Shown here: one piece after another, positions 44,796-53,287 of the stretch
How positions within the stretch are numbered: the stretch's first letter is position 1
How the letters are laid out: every line of letters begins with the position of its first letter
Origin: CAYSBE01 sp046309355
GTDB taxonomy: Bacteria > Bacteroidota > Bacteroidia > UKL13-3
Length of the DNA stretch: 64,000 nucleotides
Assembly (NCBI GenBank): GCA_046309355.1
Contig: JBKCPL010000023.1
Location: 24,097-88,096, forward strand
Reading direction: 5' to 3'
Translations under genes and position numbers: made by a program
Notes under the pieces: generated by a model
What the model was told of the DNA's origin: nothing
The model's database searches: none
The model's input: only the letters and a program-made list of their open reading frames with translations

Positions 44796-46754
44796 ATGAG
44801 TGAGAATTTGAACTCTGAAATGCTCAGCACGACTGATGGTCAGCCGGAGCTGAATCCTTTACCATCTGCTGAAGTACGCATGTCTGAAAGTACTGCTGCA
44901 GATACAACTGAAGAAATCCGTATCACAACACTTGACATGGCTGAAGATGCAGAGCATAATGCCGATGATCAGGAATTGGACCAACTGGATGAAGAAGAAC
45001 ATACCGTTCGTTTTAATACGCTAAGCAAAGACGAACTGATAGCAGAAGCCCGTAAGTTGTTGGACGAAACTGATACAGAAGCTGCTTTAAAAACATTAAA
45101 GTCGGTAAAGCTTGCTTTGGATGTTGCACTGCAGGAAGAGTATAATACGGCATTGAATACATTTATAGAAGAAGGTGGCGAAAAGGATGATTTTGAATTT
45201 AAATCAAATCTGTCGATACGTGATACGTTTGACGATGTTTACCGCACGCTGAAAAAGCGCAAAGCCGATGAAAAAGCTCGTCAGGAAGCTGAAAGGCTAG
45301 AAAACCTGAAAAAGAAAGAAGAAATTCTGGGGCGTATTAAGCAGTTAGCAGAAGAAGAAGAAAACGAGGGCAGCCTGAAACAGTTGAAAGAACTGCAAAC
45401 AGAATTTAAGCAGATACGTAATATTCCTAAAGAGCACGTTGACCGACTGTGGGAGACGTACCATATTCTGGTACATAAATTCTACGACAGACTTTCAATA
45501 TTCAATGAGTTAAAAGACCTTGACCGCAAAAAGAACCTGGGCCTAAAAATCGATTTGATACAAAAGGTTTCTGAATTAACGCAGGAAACAAGTGCAAAAC
45601 GTGCCATTATTTTACTTAAAAAGTACCAGGAAGAATGGCGAGGCATTGGGCCAGTACCGGCCGAGTCGAACGATGAAATATGGAACCGCTTCAGGCAACA
45701 ATGCGATGCTGTGTACAGCATGATTAAAGCTGTGCAGGCCGAGCAAGAAAAAATTCGTGAAGCTAACCTCGAAGCTAAAAAGGCTGTTCTTGTACAAGCA
45801 CTCGAACTGTCAAACTTCAATTCGCAAAAGCCCAAGGAATGGGTACAGCAAACGGATACTGCAAACCGGTTGATGGAAGAATGGAAGAAAATAGGCATGG
45901 TTCCACTTAAACAGCGTGAATCATTGTGGGACGAATTTCGTAATGCCCGCAACCGTTTTTATGCAAACAAAAATACCTTTTTCAAAACCCTGCAGGCCGA
46001 GCGTACTAAAAACCTAAAGCTAAAAACAGATTTGTGCGAAAAAGCCGAAGCCATTGCTGCCAATCCGGTAGATTGGATGAAGCAAACCGATGAATTGAAA
46101 AAACTGCAGGATACATGGAAAAATGTCGGGTACATACATGACAAGTTATCTGAACCCATTTGGAAACGTTTTCGTACAGCCTGTGATTTATTTTTTGAGA
46201 AAAAGGCTGCTCACTTTGCAACACAGGTAGAGGAGCAAAAGCAAAACCTGGTGGCAAAGCAATCGCTTATTTTGCAGTTGGAGGCCTTGCTGAACAAAGA
46301 AGACGGTCCGGGCATTATTGATGAGCTAAAAAACATTCAGGAAAACTGGAACAAGTTGGGATTTGTACCGCTCAGCGAAAAAGAAAAAATAAGTAAGCAG
46401 TACAATGAGTTGAACGATAAAGTATTTCAAAAATTCAAACAAGCCAGTGATGCCGTAAAAACTATACGCGAGCAAGGTCACCTCGAGGCATTGCTTCAAT
46501 CACCGAACGGATTGCAAAAAGTGAAACGCGAAGAGCGTATTCTGATTGAACGCATAAAAGGCCTTCAAAACGATATACTCACCTGGGATAACAACATGGG
46601 CTTTTTCAGCAAAGGCAATAAGGGTGAAAATCCAATGGCTAAACAGATTGAAGAAAAAATAGCTGTAGCTCAAAAGCACATGGCCCAGCTCGAAGAAAAA
46701 CTCAAACGCATTCGTTCTATTATTAAAAACGCTTCTAGTTACCCGCAGGCATGA
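44796..46754 (+). CDS. DUF349 repeat coiled-coil protein
   Basis: The 652-residue protein has an acidic N-terminal region (about 1-75), then repeated helical DUF349 units, each with a motif such as WRGIGPVPAESNDEIWNRFRQ, WKKIGMVPLKQRESLWDEFR, WKNVGYIHDKLSEPIWKRFR and WNKLGFVPLSEKEKISKQY. Long coiled coils link them. Bacterial DUF349 proteins have no firmly settled role. The next gene overlaps by four bases. Confidence 0.88.
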   Translation: MSENLNSEMLSTTDGQPELNPLPSAEVRMSESTAADTTEEIRITTLDMAEDAEHNADDQELDQLDEEEHTVRFNTLSKDELIAEARKLLDETDTEAALKTLKSVKLALDVALQEEYNTALNTFIEEGGEKDDFEFKSNLSIRDTFDDVYRTLKKRKADEKARQEAERLENLKKKEEILGRIKQLAEEEENEGSLKQLKELQTEFKQIRNIPKEHVDRLWETYHILVHKFYDRLSIFNELKDLDRKKNLGLKIDLIQKVSELTQETSAKRAIILLKKYQEEWRGIGPVPAESNDEIWNRFRQQCDAVYSMIKAVQAEQEKIREANLEAKKAVLVQALELSNFNSQKPKEWVQQTDTANRLMEEWKKIGMVPLKQRESLWDEFRNARNRFYANKNTFFKTLQAERTKNLKLKTDLCEKAEAIAANPVDWMKQTDELKKLQDTWKNVGYIHDKLSEPIWKRFRTACDLFFEKKAAHFATQVEEQKQNLVAKQSLILQLEALLNKEDGPGIIDELKNIQENWNKLGFVPLSEKEKISKQYNELNDKVFQKFKQASDAVKTIREQGHLEALLQSPNGLQKVKREERILIERIKGLQNDILTWDNNMGFFSKGNKGENPMAKQIEEKIAVAQKHMAQLEEKLKRIRSIIKNASSYPQA

Positions 46755-47239
46755 TGTATCGCGCAATGCGATGGTTAGCATTTCAGGCAAATGCCACACG
46801 TATTGATGTGTTGCATTCTCCATTTGTATTTAAGCTTTACCAAAATGCCCTTAAGCGAAACAAACAGTTTGCATCCAGTTCGTTTTCTACGGGTTACCGA
46901 ATTACACCACAACAGCAGCGTTTATGTACGAATGTATTTTCGTATATGAACTATTCAACTGTCATAGACCTGCGCAATACTGCGAACTTAGCACCTATCG
47001 ATTTGGTAATGGCTGATGCTGCTACAGACGATTCCACACATTTTGATGCGTATGATTTAGCACTGTCGGAACGTTTATCCATGGCTGTCCTCAACATTCA
47101 TGAAAGTCCAAAAGCGACTGCTTTTTACGAAATGCTGATGCGCAAACCGTTTGCACACGTGTGTGTTGATGTTTTTGACGTGGCTTTTCTGTTTTACAGA
47201 CCCGAGCAGGTACCGCAGCGTTTTAGTTTGCGTATCTGA
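46751..47239 (+). CDS. Shortened SAM-methyltransferase relative lacking the SAM-binding core
   Basis: The 162-residue protein has the two ends of a Bacteroidota class I methyltransferase family: an N-terminal RIDVLHSPFVFKLYQ (family form HGTHSPFVF) and a C-terminal VCVDVFDVAFLFYRPEQVPQRFSLR (family form VTIDLFxIGLVFFRxEQ). The glycine-rich SAM loop and the adjoining core are absent, and the DGNH-like position reads ADAATDD. Activity is therefore doubtful. It overlaps the DUF349 gene by four bases. Confidence 0.6.
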   Translation: MMYRAMRWLAFQANATRIDVLHSPFVFKLYQNALKRNKQFASSSFSTGYRITPQQQRLCTNVFSYMNYSTVIDLRNTANLAPIDLVMADAATDDSTHFDAYDLALSERLSMAVLNIHESPKATAFYEMLMRKPFAHVCVDVFDVAFLFYRPEQVPQRFSLRI

Positions 47240-47264
47240 TTGTACGAATTGAAATCGAAACAAA

Positions 47265-48383
47265 TTAATGCTGGTAGCATCTTCCGGTGGCATTGTAGGT
47301 CATGCGCCTACACCGGTTACCGGCTTTGGTAGTGCCTGAGCACTGAACCGAAGTTGTAGCCCGTTGTTGCTCTTGCTGACTGCGTGAATTACCCGAATTA
47401 CTTTCGCTATGCAAGTAGCAGTATCCCGACTCGCTGGTCGTTTTATTTTTGCATCTGTTTCCCGATCGGGTAACACCCGCACATTGATTGGCCAATGATT
47501 GCTTTTGTGTGTCGCGGTTTGATTGTTCACCCTTTGAACTCCACGACCAGCATTTCACACACAGCGTTTGCTCAATCATCTTTTCCTGATCATCGGACAG
47601 CTGATAAAAGAAGTCGATACCGGTTACGGCTTCTACACTATCCACCGTAACGGCAAACTCTTGCAAAGGTTCGCCCGATGAAGCGTTGCGCATAATAAAC
47701 CCAATTGCTTTTACCCCTGGATTTCTGTAATCGAGTATAACCTTGTAGTAGTATTGAGGAACAGAAACTTTATTGGACCCGATAGTACTCAAACCGGATT
47801 CAAGTATAGGTCCTGTTACCACATAAACGGCTTCATTCTCAACTGCCCAGTTTCGTACCTGCGTTTCTAGTCTTTTCCATATTCCACGGTTAAAACCCGG
47901 ATTTTGCGGACTGATATTGCTGTAGTAAAAACTTTCGTACGTAGCTTGTGCCGACCAGCCCATGTCCCCTGCCGGAGCCAGATGACCTCTGTCATAGCCG
48001 TTGCCTGCATAATCCTTATCGTTGGCAGTTTTGCTTTTAACCTTGGGATCGGGCAAAAATTTATCTGTGCGGTCAAATGCTCGTTTCGTCTCTGCGCTGG
48101 TCAGTTCGTAAGCAACCCATCTGGCCTGTTCGTGTTTTTCGTCATACAGCAATGCAAATCCGGTATGCGTAATGATGCGGTCGCGGGTATTGGCACGTGG
48201 CAACTCAAGCTGTGAATGCTCACCCGCTTTTACCTGATACATAGGTACGCTATCTGCGTATTGCCAGGTTCCATCATCCCATAGTACAACTTTTGTTCCG
48301 TTCGGGGTTGTTGCCTCCTGCTGCGCAAGCAGATTAATTGTATATGCTGTTAGGCTAATTAAAAGAATGGCTATACGTTTCAT
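47265..48383 (-). CDS. Secreted DNA/RNA non-specific endonuclease with C-terminal Cys/His repeats
   Basis: The 372-residue protein has a signal peptide (1-21, MKRIAILLISLTAYTINLLAQ), a small WDDGTWQYAD domain, and a NUC1-type nuclease core with the active-site DRGHLAPAGDM (His general base) and the metal Asn in NISPQNPGFN. Two C-terminal repeats each show QCxGxTxxGNRCxxxT with a CYxxH end, probably zinc-binding. The ATG at 48383 gives the signal peptide; eight more codons are open upstream. Likely an extracellular or periplasmic nuclease. Confidence 0.88.
   Translation of the reverse strand: MKRIAILLISLTAYTINLLAQQEATTPNGTKVVLWDDGTWQYADSVPMYQVKAGEHSQLELPRANTRDRIITHTGFALLYDEKHEQARWVAYELTSAETKRAFDRTDKFLPDPKVKSKTANDKDYAGNGYDRGHLAPAGDMGWSAQATYESFYYSNISPQNPGFNRGIWKRLETQVRNWAVENEAVYVVTGPILESGLSTIGSNKVSVPQYYYKVILDYRNPGVKAIGFIMRNASSGEPLQEFAVTVDSVEAVTGIDFFYQLSDDQEKMIEQTLCVKCWSWSSKGEQSNRDTQKQSLANQCAGVTRSGNRCKNKTTSESGYCYLHSESNSGNSRSQQEQQRATTSVQCSGTTKAGNRCRRMTYNATGRCYQH
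47268..47345 (-). repeat. Second Cys/His repeat of the nuclease
   Basis: This part encodes the last 26 residues, QCSGTTKAGNRCRRMT to GRCYQH. Each copy offers three Cys and one His, enough for one zinc ion. Confidence 0.7.
47409..47486 (-). repeat. First Cys/His repeat of the nuclease
   Basis: This part encodes 26 residues starting QCAGVTRSGNRCKNKT and ending GYCYLH. It matches the second copy at most Cys, Gly, Thr and His places, 21 residues away. Confidence 0.7.
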
Positions 48384-48443
48384 GCGGTAGTGTGTGTTAC
48401 ATGCCAATCGTAGTTGACCATATAGACTGCTGCCTGAAAGATA

Positions 48444-49796
48444 TCAGGACAGTTTACTCATGTCGAATGTATTCATGAATGCCGTTGTAAAATTCCCTTT
48501 TTTAAAATCTTCATTTTGCATCAGCTTGATGTGAAGCGGAATGGTAGTTTTTACTCCCGGACCCTCTATGATAAATTCACCCAATGCACGTTCCATTTTT
48601 ATAATAGCTTCTTCACGCGTTTGAGCAAACACAATCAGTTTCGCAATCATCGAGTCATAATTCGATGGAATGGTATAGCCGGCATATACGTGTGTATCTA
48701 CACGAACACCATTGCCACCGGGTTTATGCAGGTATTCAATTTTTCCGGGTGTGGGTCTGAAATTGTTTGCCGGATCTTCGGCATTGATGCGGCATTCAAT
48801 AGCATGACGCTGTGGGTAGTAATTTTTACCACTAATGGGAACACCTGCTGCTATCAGAATTTGTTCTTTTACCAAATCGTAATTGATTACTTCTTCCGTA
48901 ACAGGATGTTCAACCTGAATACGGGTATTCATTTCCATGAAGTAAAAATTGCGGTGTTTGTCTACCAGAAATTCAATTGTACCTAGCCCCTCGTAATTAA
49001 TTGCTTTTGCTCCTGCTACGGCAGCAGCGCCCATTTTCTCACGCAGTTCGGGAGTAATAAAAGGCGATGGAGCCTCTTCAATCAGTTTTTGATGTCTGCG
49101 TTGTATGGAGCAATCACGTTCACTCAGGTGGCAAACATTTCCGTACTGGTCACCGGCCAATTGTATTTCAATGTGGCGTGGTTCTTCCACATACTTTTCC
49201 ATGTAAATACCATCGTTACCAAAGGCAGCTTTAGCTTCTTGGCGTGCACTATCCCAGTTTTGCTCAAACTCTTCGTCTTTCCATATAATGCGCATACCGC
49301 GGCCACCACCGCCTGCAGTTGCTTTAATAATTACCGGATATCCGATTCCTTTTGCCAGTTGGCGTCCTTCGTCTGCACTACTCAGTAAACCGTCAGAACC
49401 GGGAATAACAGGAACTCCCGCTTTTTTCATCGTATCTTTAGCACTGGCCTTATCGCCCATCGAATTAATCATTTCAGGCGATGCTCCGATAAACTTAATA
49501 CCGTGGTCGCGACACACCTGAGAGAATTTTGCATTTTCTGACAAGAATCCGTAGCCCGGATGAATGGCATCGGCATTTGTAATTTCGGCTGCAGCTATAA
49601 TATTCGGTATATTCAAATAGGACTGTGGCGAGGGCGCAGGGCCAATGCACACAGCCTCGTCAGCAAAGCGCACATGAAGACTATCTTTATCTGCTGTTGA
49701 ATATACAGCCACGGTTTTTATACCCATTTCGCGGGCCGTACGAATAACCCTTAGGGCTATCTCTCCACGGTTTGCAATCAGTATTTTTTTAAACAT
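48444..49796 (-). CDS. accC: Acetyl-CoA carboxylase, biotin carboxylase subunit
   Basis: AccC carboxylates biotin on AccB using ATP and bicarbonate. The 450-residue protein has the ATP-grasp motifs KATAGGGGRGMRI, the catalytic EMNTRIQVEHPVTE and the N-terminal ILIANRGEIALRVIR. It ends the lipid operon and follows accB by 54 bases. Length is normal. Confidence 0.97.
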   Translation of the reverse strand: MFKKILIANRGEIALRVIRTAREMGIKTVAVYSTADKDSLHVRFADEAVCIGPAPSPQSYLNIPNIIAAAEITNADAIHPGYGFLSENAKFSQVCRDHGIKFIGASPEMINSMGDKASAKDTMKKAGVPVIPGSDGLLSSADEGRQLAKGIGYPVIIKATAGGGGRGMRIIWKDEEFEQNWDSARQEAKAAFGNDGIYMEKYVEEPRHIEIQLAGDQYGNVCHLSERDCSIQRRHQKLIEEAPSPFITPELREKMGAAAVAGAKAINYEGLGTIEFLVDKHRNFYFMEMNTRIQVEHPVTEEVINYDLVKEQILIAAGVPISGKNYYPQRHAIECRINAEDPANNFRPTPGKIEYLHKPGGNGVRVDTHVYAGYTIPSNYDSMIAKLIVFAQTREEAIIKMERALGEFIIEGPGVKTTIPLHIKLMQNEDFKKGNFTTAFMNTFDMSKLS

Positions 49797-49850
49797 ACGG
49801 TGAATGTTGAATGACTAAATGAAGGACCGCTCGTAGTGTGTGCTACACCA

Positions 49851-50330
49851 CTAGTTAGGTTCTACTAAAAACAAAGGCTGATCGTACTCTACAGGTGAAG
49901 CATTTTCAACCAGTATTTTAACAATCTTACCCGACACTTCCGACTCAATTTCATTAAAGAGTTTCATGGCTTCAATGATGCAAAGTACTTTGCCGGGTTT
50001 TATTTCATCACCAACCTGTACAAACGCTGCTTTATCAGGCGAAGGCGATTTGTAATAGGTACCTATCATAGGCGATTTAATGGTGATCAGATTAGAATTG
50101 GAGGCAGGAGCTGAACTCGCAGCGTCCATGCGTTCGGTTTGAACAGGAGTTTGAACGGCATTAACAGGTGCATTCATTACAACCGGTGCAGGCTGTGCCT
50201 GTTGAACCACCACAGTCTTTTCTTCCGCTTTTTTAATGGACAATTTAAAATCGCCACGTTCAACTTCAACTTGCGAAACTCCTGCTTCAGCTACCAGCTT
50301 TATCAGCTCTTTTATTTCTTTGTATTCCAT
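49851..50330 (-). CDS. accB: Acetyl-CoA carboxylase, biotin carboxyl carrier protein
   Basis: The 159-residue protein has an N-terminal helical region (to about residue 45), a proline/alanine linker with QPAPVVMNAPVN, and the biotinyl domain with EAMKLFNE, whose Lys is the biotin site. The SPMIGTYYKSPSPD motif is the BCCP thumb region. It lies between fabH and accC. Confidence 0.97.
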   Translation of the reverse strand: MEYKEIKELIKLVAEAGVSQVEVERGDFKLSIKKAEEKTVVVQQAQPAPVVMNAPVNAVQTPVQTERMDAASSAPASNSNLITIKSPMIGTYYKSPSPDKAAFVQVGDEIKPGKVLCIIEAMKLFNEIESEVSGKIVKILVENASPVEYDQPLFLVEPN

Positions 50331-50402
50331 AGTTTGATGGATTTAATTGCGTTTGTGGTTAATGAGTTTGTATTTGGACGAATGTATATACTTTTAAAGT
50401 GA

Positions 50403-51413
50403 TTACGAGTGATTAGCAGGTGTATCATAGGCCCATTTAACATATACTGCACCCCAGGTAAAGCCACCACCGAATGCAGACAGCACCAAATTATCGCCTT
50501 TTTTCAGTTTATTTTCCCACTCCCATAGCAGCAAGGGTATAGTACCATTGGTTGTATTTCCGAAGTGATCGATATTTATCATCACCTTGTCGCGCGCTAA
50601 CCCCATTCGTTCAGCGGTAGCATCAATAATTCGGAGATTCGCCTGATGCGGAACCAACCAAGTAACTTCATCAGCGGTAAGGTGATTGCGCTGCATGATT
50701 TCAGCTGATACTTCAGCCATACCGGTTACGGCAAACTTATACACTGCTTTGCCATCTTGATACACGTAGTGCTCTCGCGCATCAATGGTTTCATGGGTCG
50801 GAGGCTTTAGTGAACCACCTGCCTTTTGATGTAGGTAATGTCTGCCTTGACCGTCAATTTTAAGAATGCTGTCCATTACTCCTACTTCTTCAGTTGTAGG
50901 CTCAAGCAATACGCATCCTAAGCCGTCACCAAAAATGATACACGTGTTGCGGTCGGTATAGTCAATAATAGACGACATTTTATCGCCACCTACTACCAGC
51001 ACTTTTTTGTATTTGCCCGATTCAATGAATTTAGCTCCGGTTTCTAAACCAAAAAGAAAACCCGAGCAGGCGGCTGACAAGTCGTAGCCCCAGGCATTTT
51101 TAGCCCCTATTTTATCGGCCAGAATACAGGCTGAGGAAGGGAAAATCATATCGCCCGTTACCGTGCAAAAAATGATTACTTCAATATCGTTGGCAGTTAT
51201 GCCGCGCTTTTGCAACAATCCGTTAACTGCTTCTACAGCCATATCGGAAGTAGCCAGTCCGGGAGTTTTTAAAATCCTACGCTCTTTAATTCCGGTGCGC
51301 GTTGTTATCCACTCATCGGATGTCTCTACCAGTTTTTCCAAATCAGCATTCGTGAGTACGTCAGCAGGAACATATCCATTTACACAGGTGATAGCAGCAC
51401 GAATAGTAGACAT
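50403..51413 (-). CDS. fabH: 3-oxoacyl-ACP synthase III
   Basis: FabH starts fatty acid synthesis by condensing acetyl-CoA, or branched primers, with malonyl-ACP. The 336-residue protein has the catalytic Cys116 in SAACSGFLFGL, the His in VPHQANLRI and the Asn in FGNTTNGTIP. It lies 14 bases after plsX, an old pairing. Confidence 0.97.
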   Translation of the reverse strand: MSTIRAAITCVNGYVPADVLTNADLEKLVETSDEWITTRTGIKERRILKTPGLATSDMAVEAVNGLLQKRGITANDIEVIIFCTVTGDMIFPSSACILADKIGAKNAWGYDLSAACSGFLFGLETGAKFIESGKYKKVLVVGGDKMSSIIDYTDRNTCIIFGDGLGCVLLEPTTEEVGVMDSILKIDGQGRHYLHQKAGGSLKPPTHETIDAREHYVYQDGKAVYKFAVTGMAEVSAEIMQRNHLTADEVTWLVPHQANLRIIDATAERMGLARDKVMINIDHFGNTTNGTIPLLLWEWENKLKKGDNLVLSAFGGGFTWGAVYVKWAYDTPANHS

Positions 51414-51427
51414 AGGCCTGAGTAGTT

Positions 51428-52387
51428 TTATTGCATGGGTAATACCAGGTTGCGGAATGATTCTTTAATCACATCGCACAATTTGGTGTCAATTACATTT
51501 TTGGCCGAAAGTATCATGTTTTTAAATGCTTTGGCATTGGATATTCCATGACCGATAATAACCGGTGCGTTCACTCCCAAAATAGGAGTTCCTCCGTAAT
51601 TTTCGTAGTTCATGGAATCAAAATATTCATCGTTAATGCCACGCTTTTTCATGACGTAATAAATGGACTCAAAGGCCTTAAGAACGACATTGCCTACGAA
51701 TCCTTCGCATACGTATACATCGGCTTTGTCCGATAACAAATCACGTCCTTCTACATTTCCCACAAAATTGAGCTGTCCTGATTCAGCCATAATATTATGT
51801 GCTGCAATTGTTATCAGGTTGCCTTTTTCTTTCTCTTCGCCAACACTAACCAGGCCAACTCTAGGGTTTTCAATACCGTAGGTGTTTTTCATGAGTAACG
51901 AGCCGAGCACACCAAACTGAAATAACACATCCGGTTTGCAGTCGGCATTGGCACCTACATCAAGTAGAAGTCCGAGTTTTCCATTAGGTTTCGGAATTAT
52001 GGAAGTAATGCACGGGCGAATAACGCCTTCTATGGGTTTGATGGAAAACATGGATCCGACCAACATGGCACCGGTATTTCCGGCACTCACAAAAGCATCC
52101 AATTGCTTAGATGCCAACATTTTGAAACCAACACTGATGCTGGAATCTTTCTTTTGTGAAATGGCTTTGGTAGGATGTTCACCCATACCAATAACTTCTG
52201 TGGTGTGTACAAAATCAAAAGCCGATTCGTCAGCTTGAAGTTCCTGTAACAGCTTTTTGGCTTCGGCTTCATCGCCAATCAATACAATACGGCCTGAAGA
52301 ACCGATAACGGCCTGAGCTTGTACTGCACCTGAAATAGCTTCTTTAGGAGCGTAATCGCCCCCCATGATATCAAAACCTATCTTCAT
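51428..52387 (-). CDS. plsX: Phosphate acyltransferase PlsX
   Basis: PlsX makes acyl-phosphate from acyl-ACP for phospholipid synthesis. The 319-residue protein has the start IGFDIMGGDYAPKEAISGAV, SAGNTGAML and the LLLDVGANADCKPD block. It lies between rpmF and fabH in the standard order. Confidence 0.97.
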   Translation of the reverse strand: MKIGFDIMGGDYAPKEAISGAVQAQAVIGSSGRIVLIGDEAEAKKLLQELQADESAFDFVHTTEVIGMGEHPTKAISQKKDSSISVGFKMLASKQLDAFVSAGNTGAMLVGSMFSIKPIEGVIRPCITSIIPKPNGKLGLLLDVGANADCKPDVLFQFGVLGSLLMKNTYGIENPRVGLVSVGEEKEKGNLITIAAHNIMAESGQLNFVGNVEGRDLLSDKADVYVCEGFVGNVVLKAFESIYYVMKKRGINDEYFDSMNYENYGGTPILGVNAPVIIGHGISNAKAFKNMILSAKNVIDTKLCDVIKESFRNLVLPMQ

Positions 52388-52412
52388 TCATTACTTCGTT
52401 TAAACGAAACAA

Positions 52413-52598
52413 TTATACATCTTTTTTCATATCGGGAAAAACATGTTTTCCCTTGTAGTAACCGTCTGCGGTTACACGATGTCTAAGATGTGTTTCGCCC
52501 GAAGATGAATCAACTGATAATGTAGGATTTACACCTTTGTAATGCGTCCTTCTCTTGTCTCTGCGCGAGTTAGACATTTTTCGTTTTGGATTAGGCAT
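52413..52598 (-). CDS. rpmF: 50S ribosomal protein L32
   Basis: The 61-residue protein has the L32 start MPNPKRKMSNSRRDKRRTHYK. The usual paired CxxC zinc sites are absent: it contains no Cys and reads VDSSSGETHLRHRV instead, so it is a zinc-independent form. It lies 25 bases before plsX and 29 after the DUF177 gene. Confidence 0.95.
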   Translation of the reverse strand: MPNPKRKMSNSRRDKRRTHYKGVNPTLSVDSSSGETHLRHRVTADGYYKGKHVFPDMKKDV

Positions 52599-52627
52599 AC
52601 GCTTATGTTATTTATCTGTTTTAGTAA

Positions 52628-53152
52628 TTATTTATTTTTTTTATCGGTCAATGTTTTCAGCTTTTCCCATCGTGGGTCCTGGCTGTCATCATTATCCTGA
52701 GTAAGTGAATTCAGTTTTTCCGGTGGCATATTGCACTGTTTACCCGCCATTTCGCAGGTGTGTCTGCCCGGCAAGGTAACCATCAGGTTATCATACAGGG
52801 GCTGGGCCATATTAAATGAAATGGCTTGAGGCGAAATGTAGATGATTTCATCGTCATCGTAACGTTCAAACTCTGAAAGTTTGATAATCAGATGGGCTTC
52901 GGCATCTACCGGCCAGTTCAATTCGTCCAAACAGCGGTCGCAGGTCAAGACTATGTGGCCGGAATACCTGAATGTAAGATCAAACAAGGTTGCCGTTTTG
53001 TTTAAATTAACATCCACCTGAACATCTGACGGGTATTGAATAGCACCTCCGGATAATTCTTTAAAGAACTCATTATCAATCTTAAAAACTAACTCATTGG
53101 ACCCGTTTCTAAGCTTGTTAAACTCAATGATATAGTCTTTACTCCTAAACAC
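52628..53152 (-). CDS. DUF177 (YceD-like) protein
   Basis: The 174-residue protein has the YceD pattern with the LTCDRCLDELNWPVDAEAHL block and a C-terminal DPRWEKLKTL motif. YceD-like proteins always precede rpmF and are linked to rRNA maturation in plants and bacteria. It is the first gene of the rpmF-plsX-fabH-accBC unit, divergent from alanine dehydrogenase across about 135 bases. Confidence 0.9.
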   Translation of the reverse strand: MFRSKDYIIEFNKLRNGSNELVFKIDNEFFKELSGGAIQYPSDVQVDVNLNKTATLFDLTFRYSGHIVLTCDRCLDELNWPVDAEAHLIIKLSEFERYDDDEIIYISPQAISFNMAQPLYDNLMVTLPGRHTCEMAGKQCNMPPEKLNSLTQDNDDSQDPRWEKLKTLTDKKNK

Positions 53153-53260
53153 GTTTCATCGATAAAGCCCGCAAAGATATGTAATTATGGTAATTTTCAG
53201 CACCGGAAACAAAAAAAGCCTGATGGCTTTAAGGCCATGCAGAAATCTGCCCGAGTATGC

Positions 53261-53268
53261 TATATTTG
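53261..53268 (+). promoter_or_regulatory. Promoter -7 box for alanine dehydrogenase
   Basis: TATATTTG matches TAnnTTTG and lies 19 bases before the ATG at 53288. The frame is open further upstream, but the box shows that the longer start is not used. Confidence 0.5.
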
Positions 53269-53287
53269 GAAGTCAATACCTCTTGTC

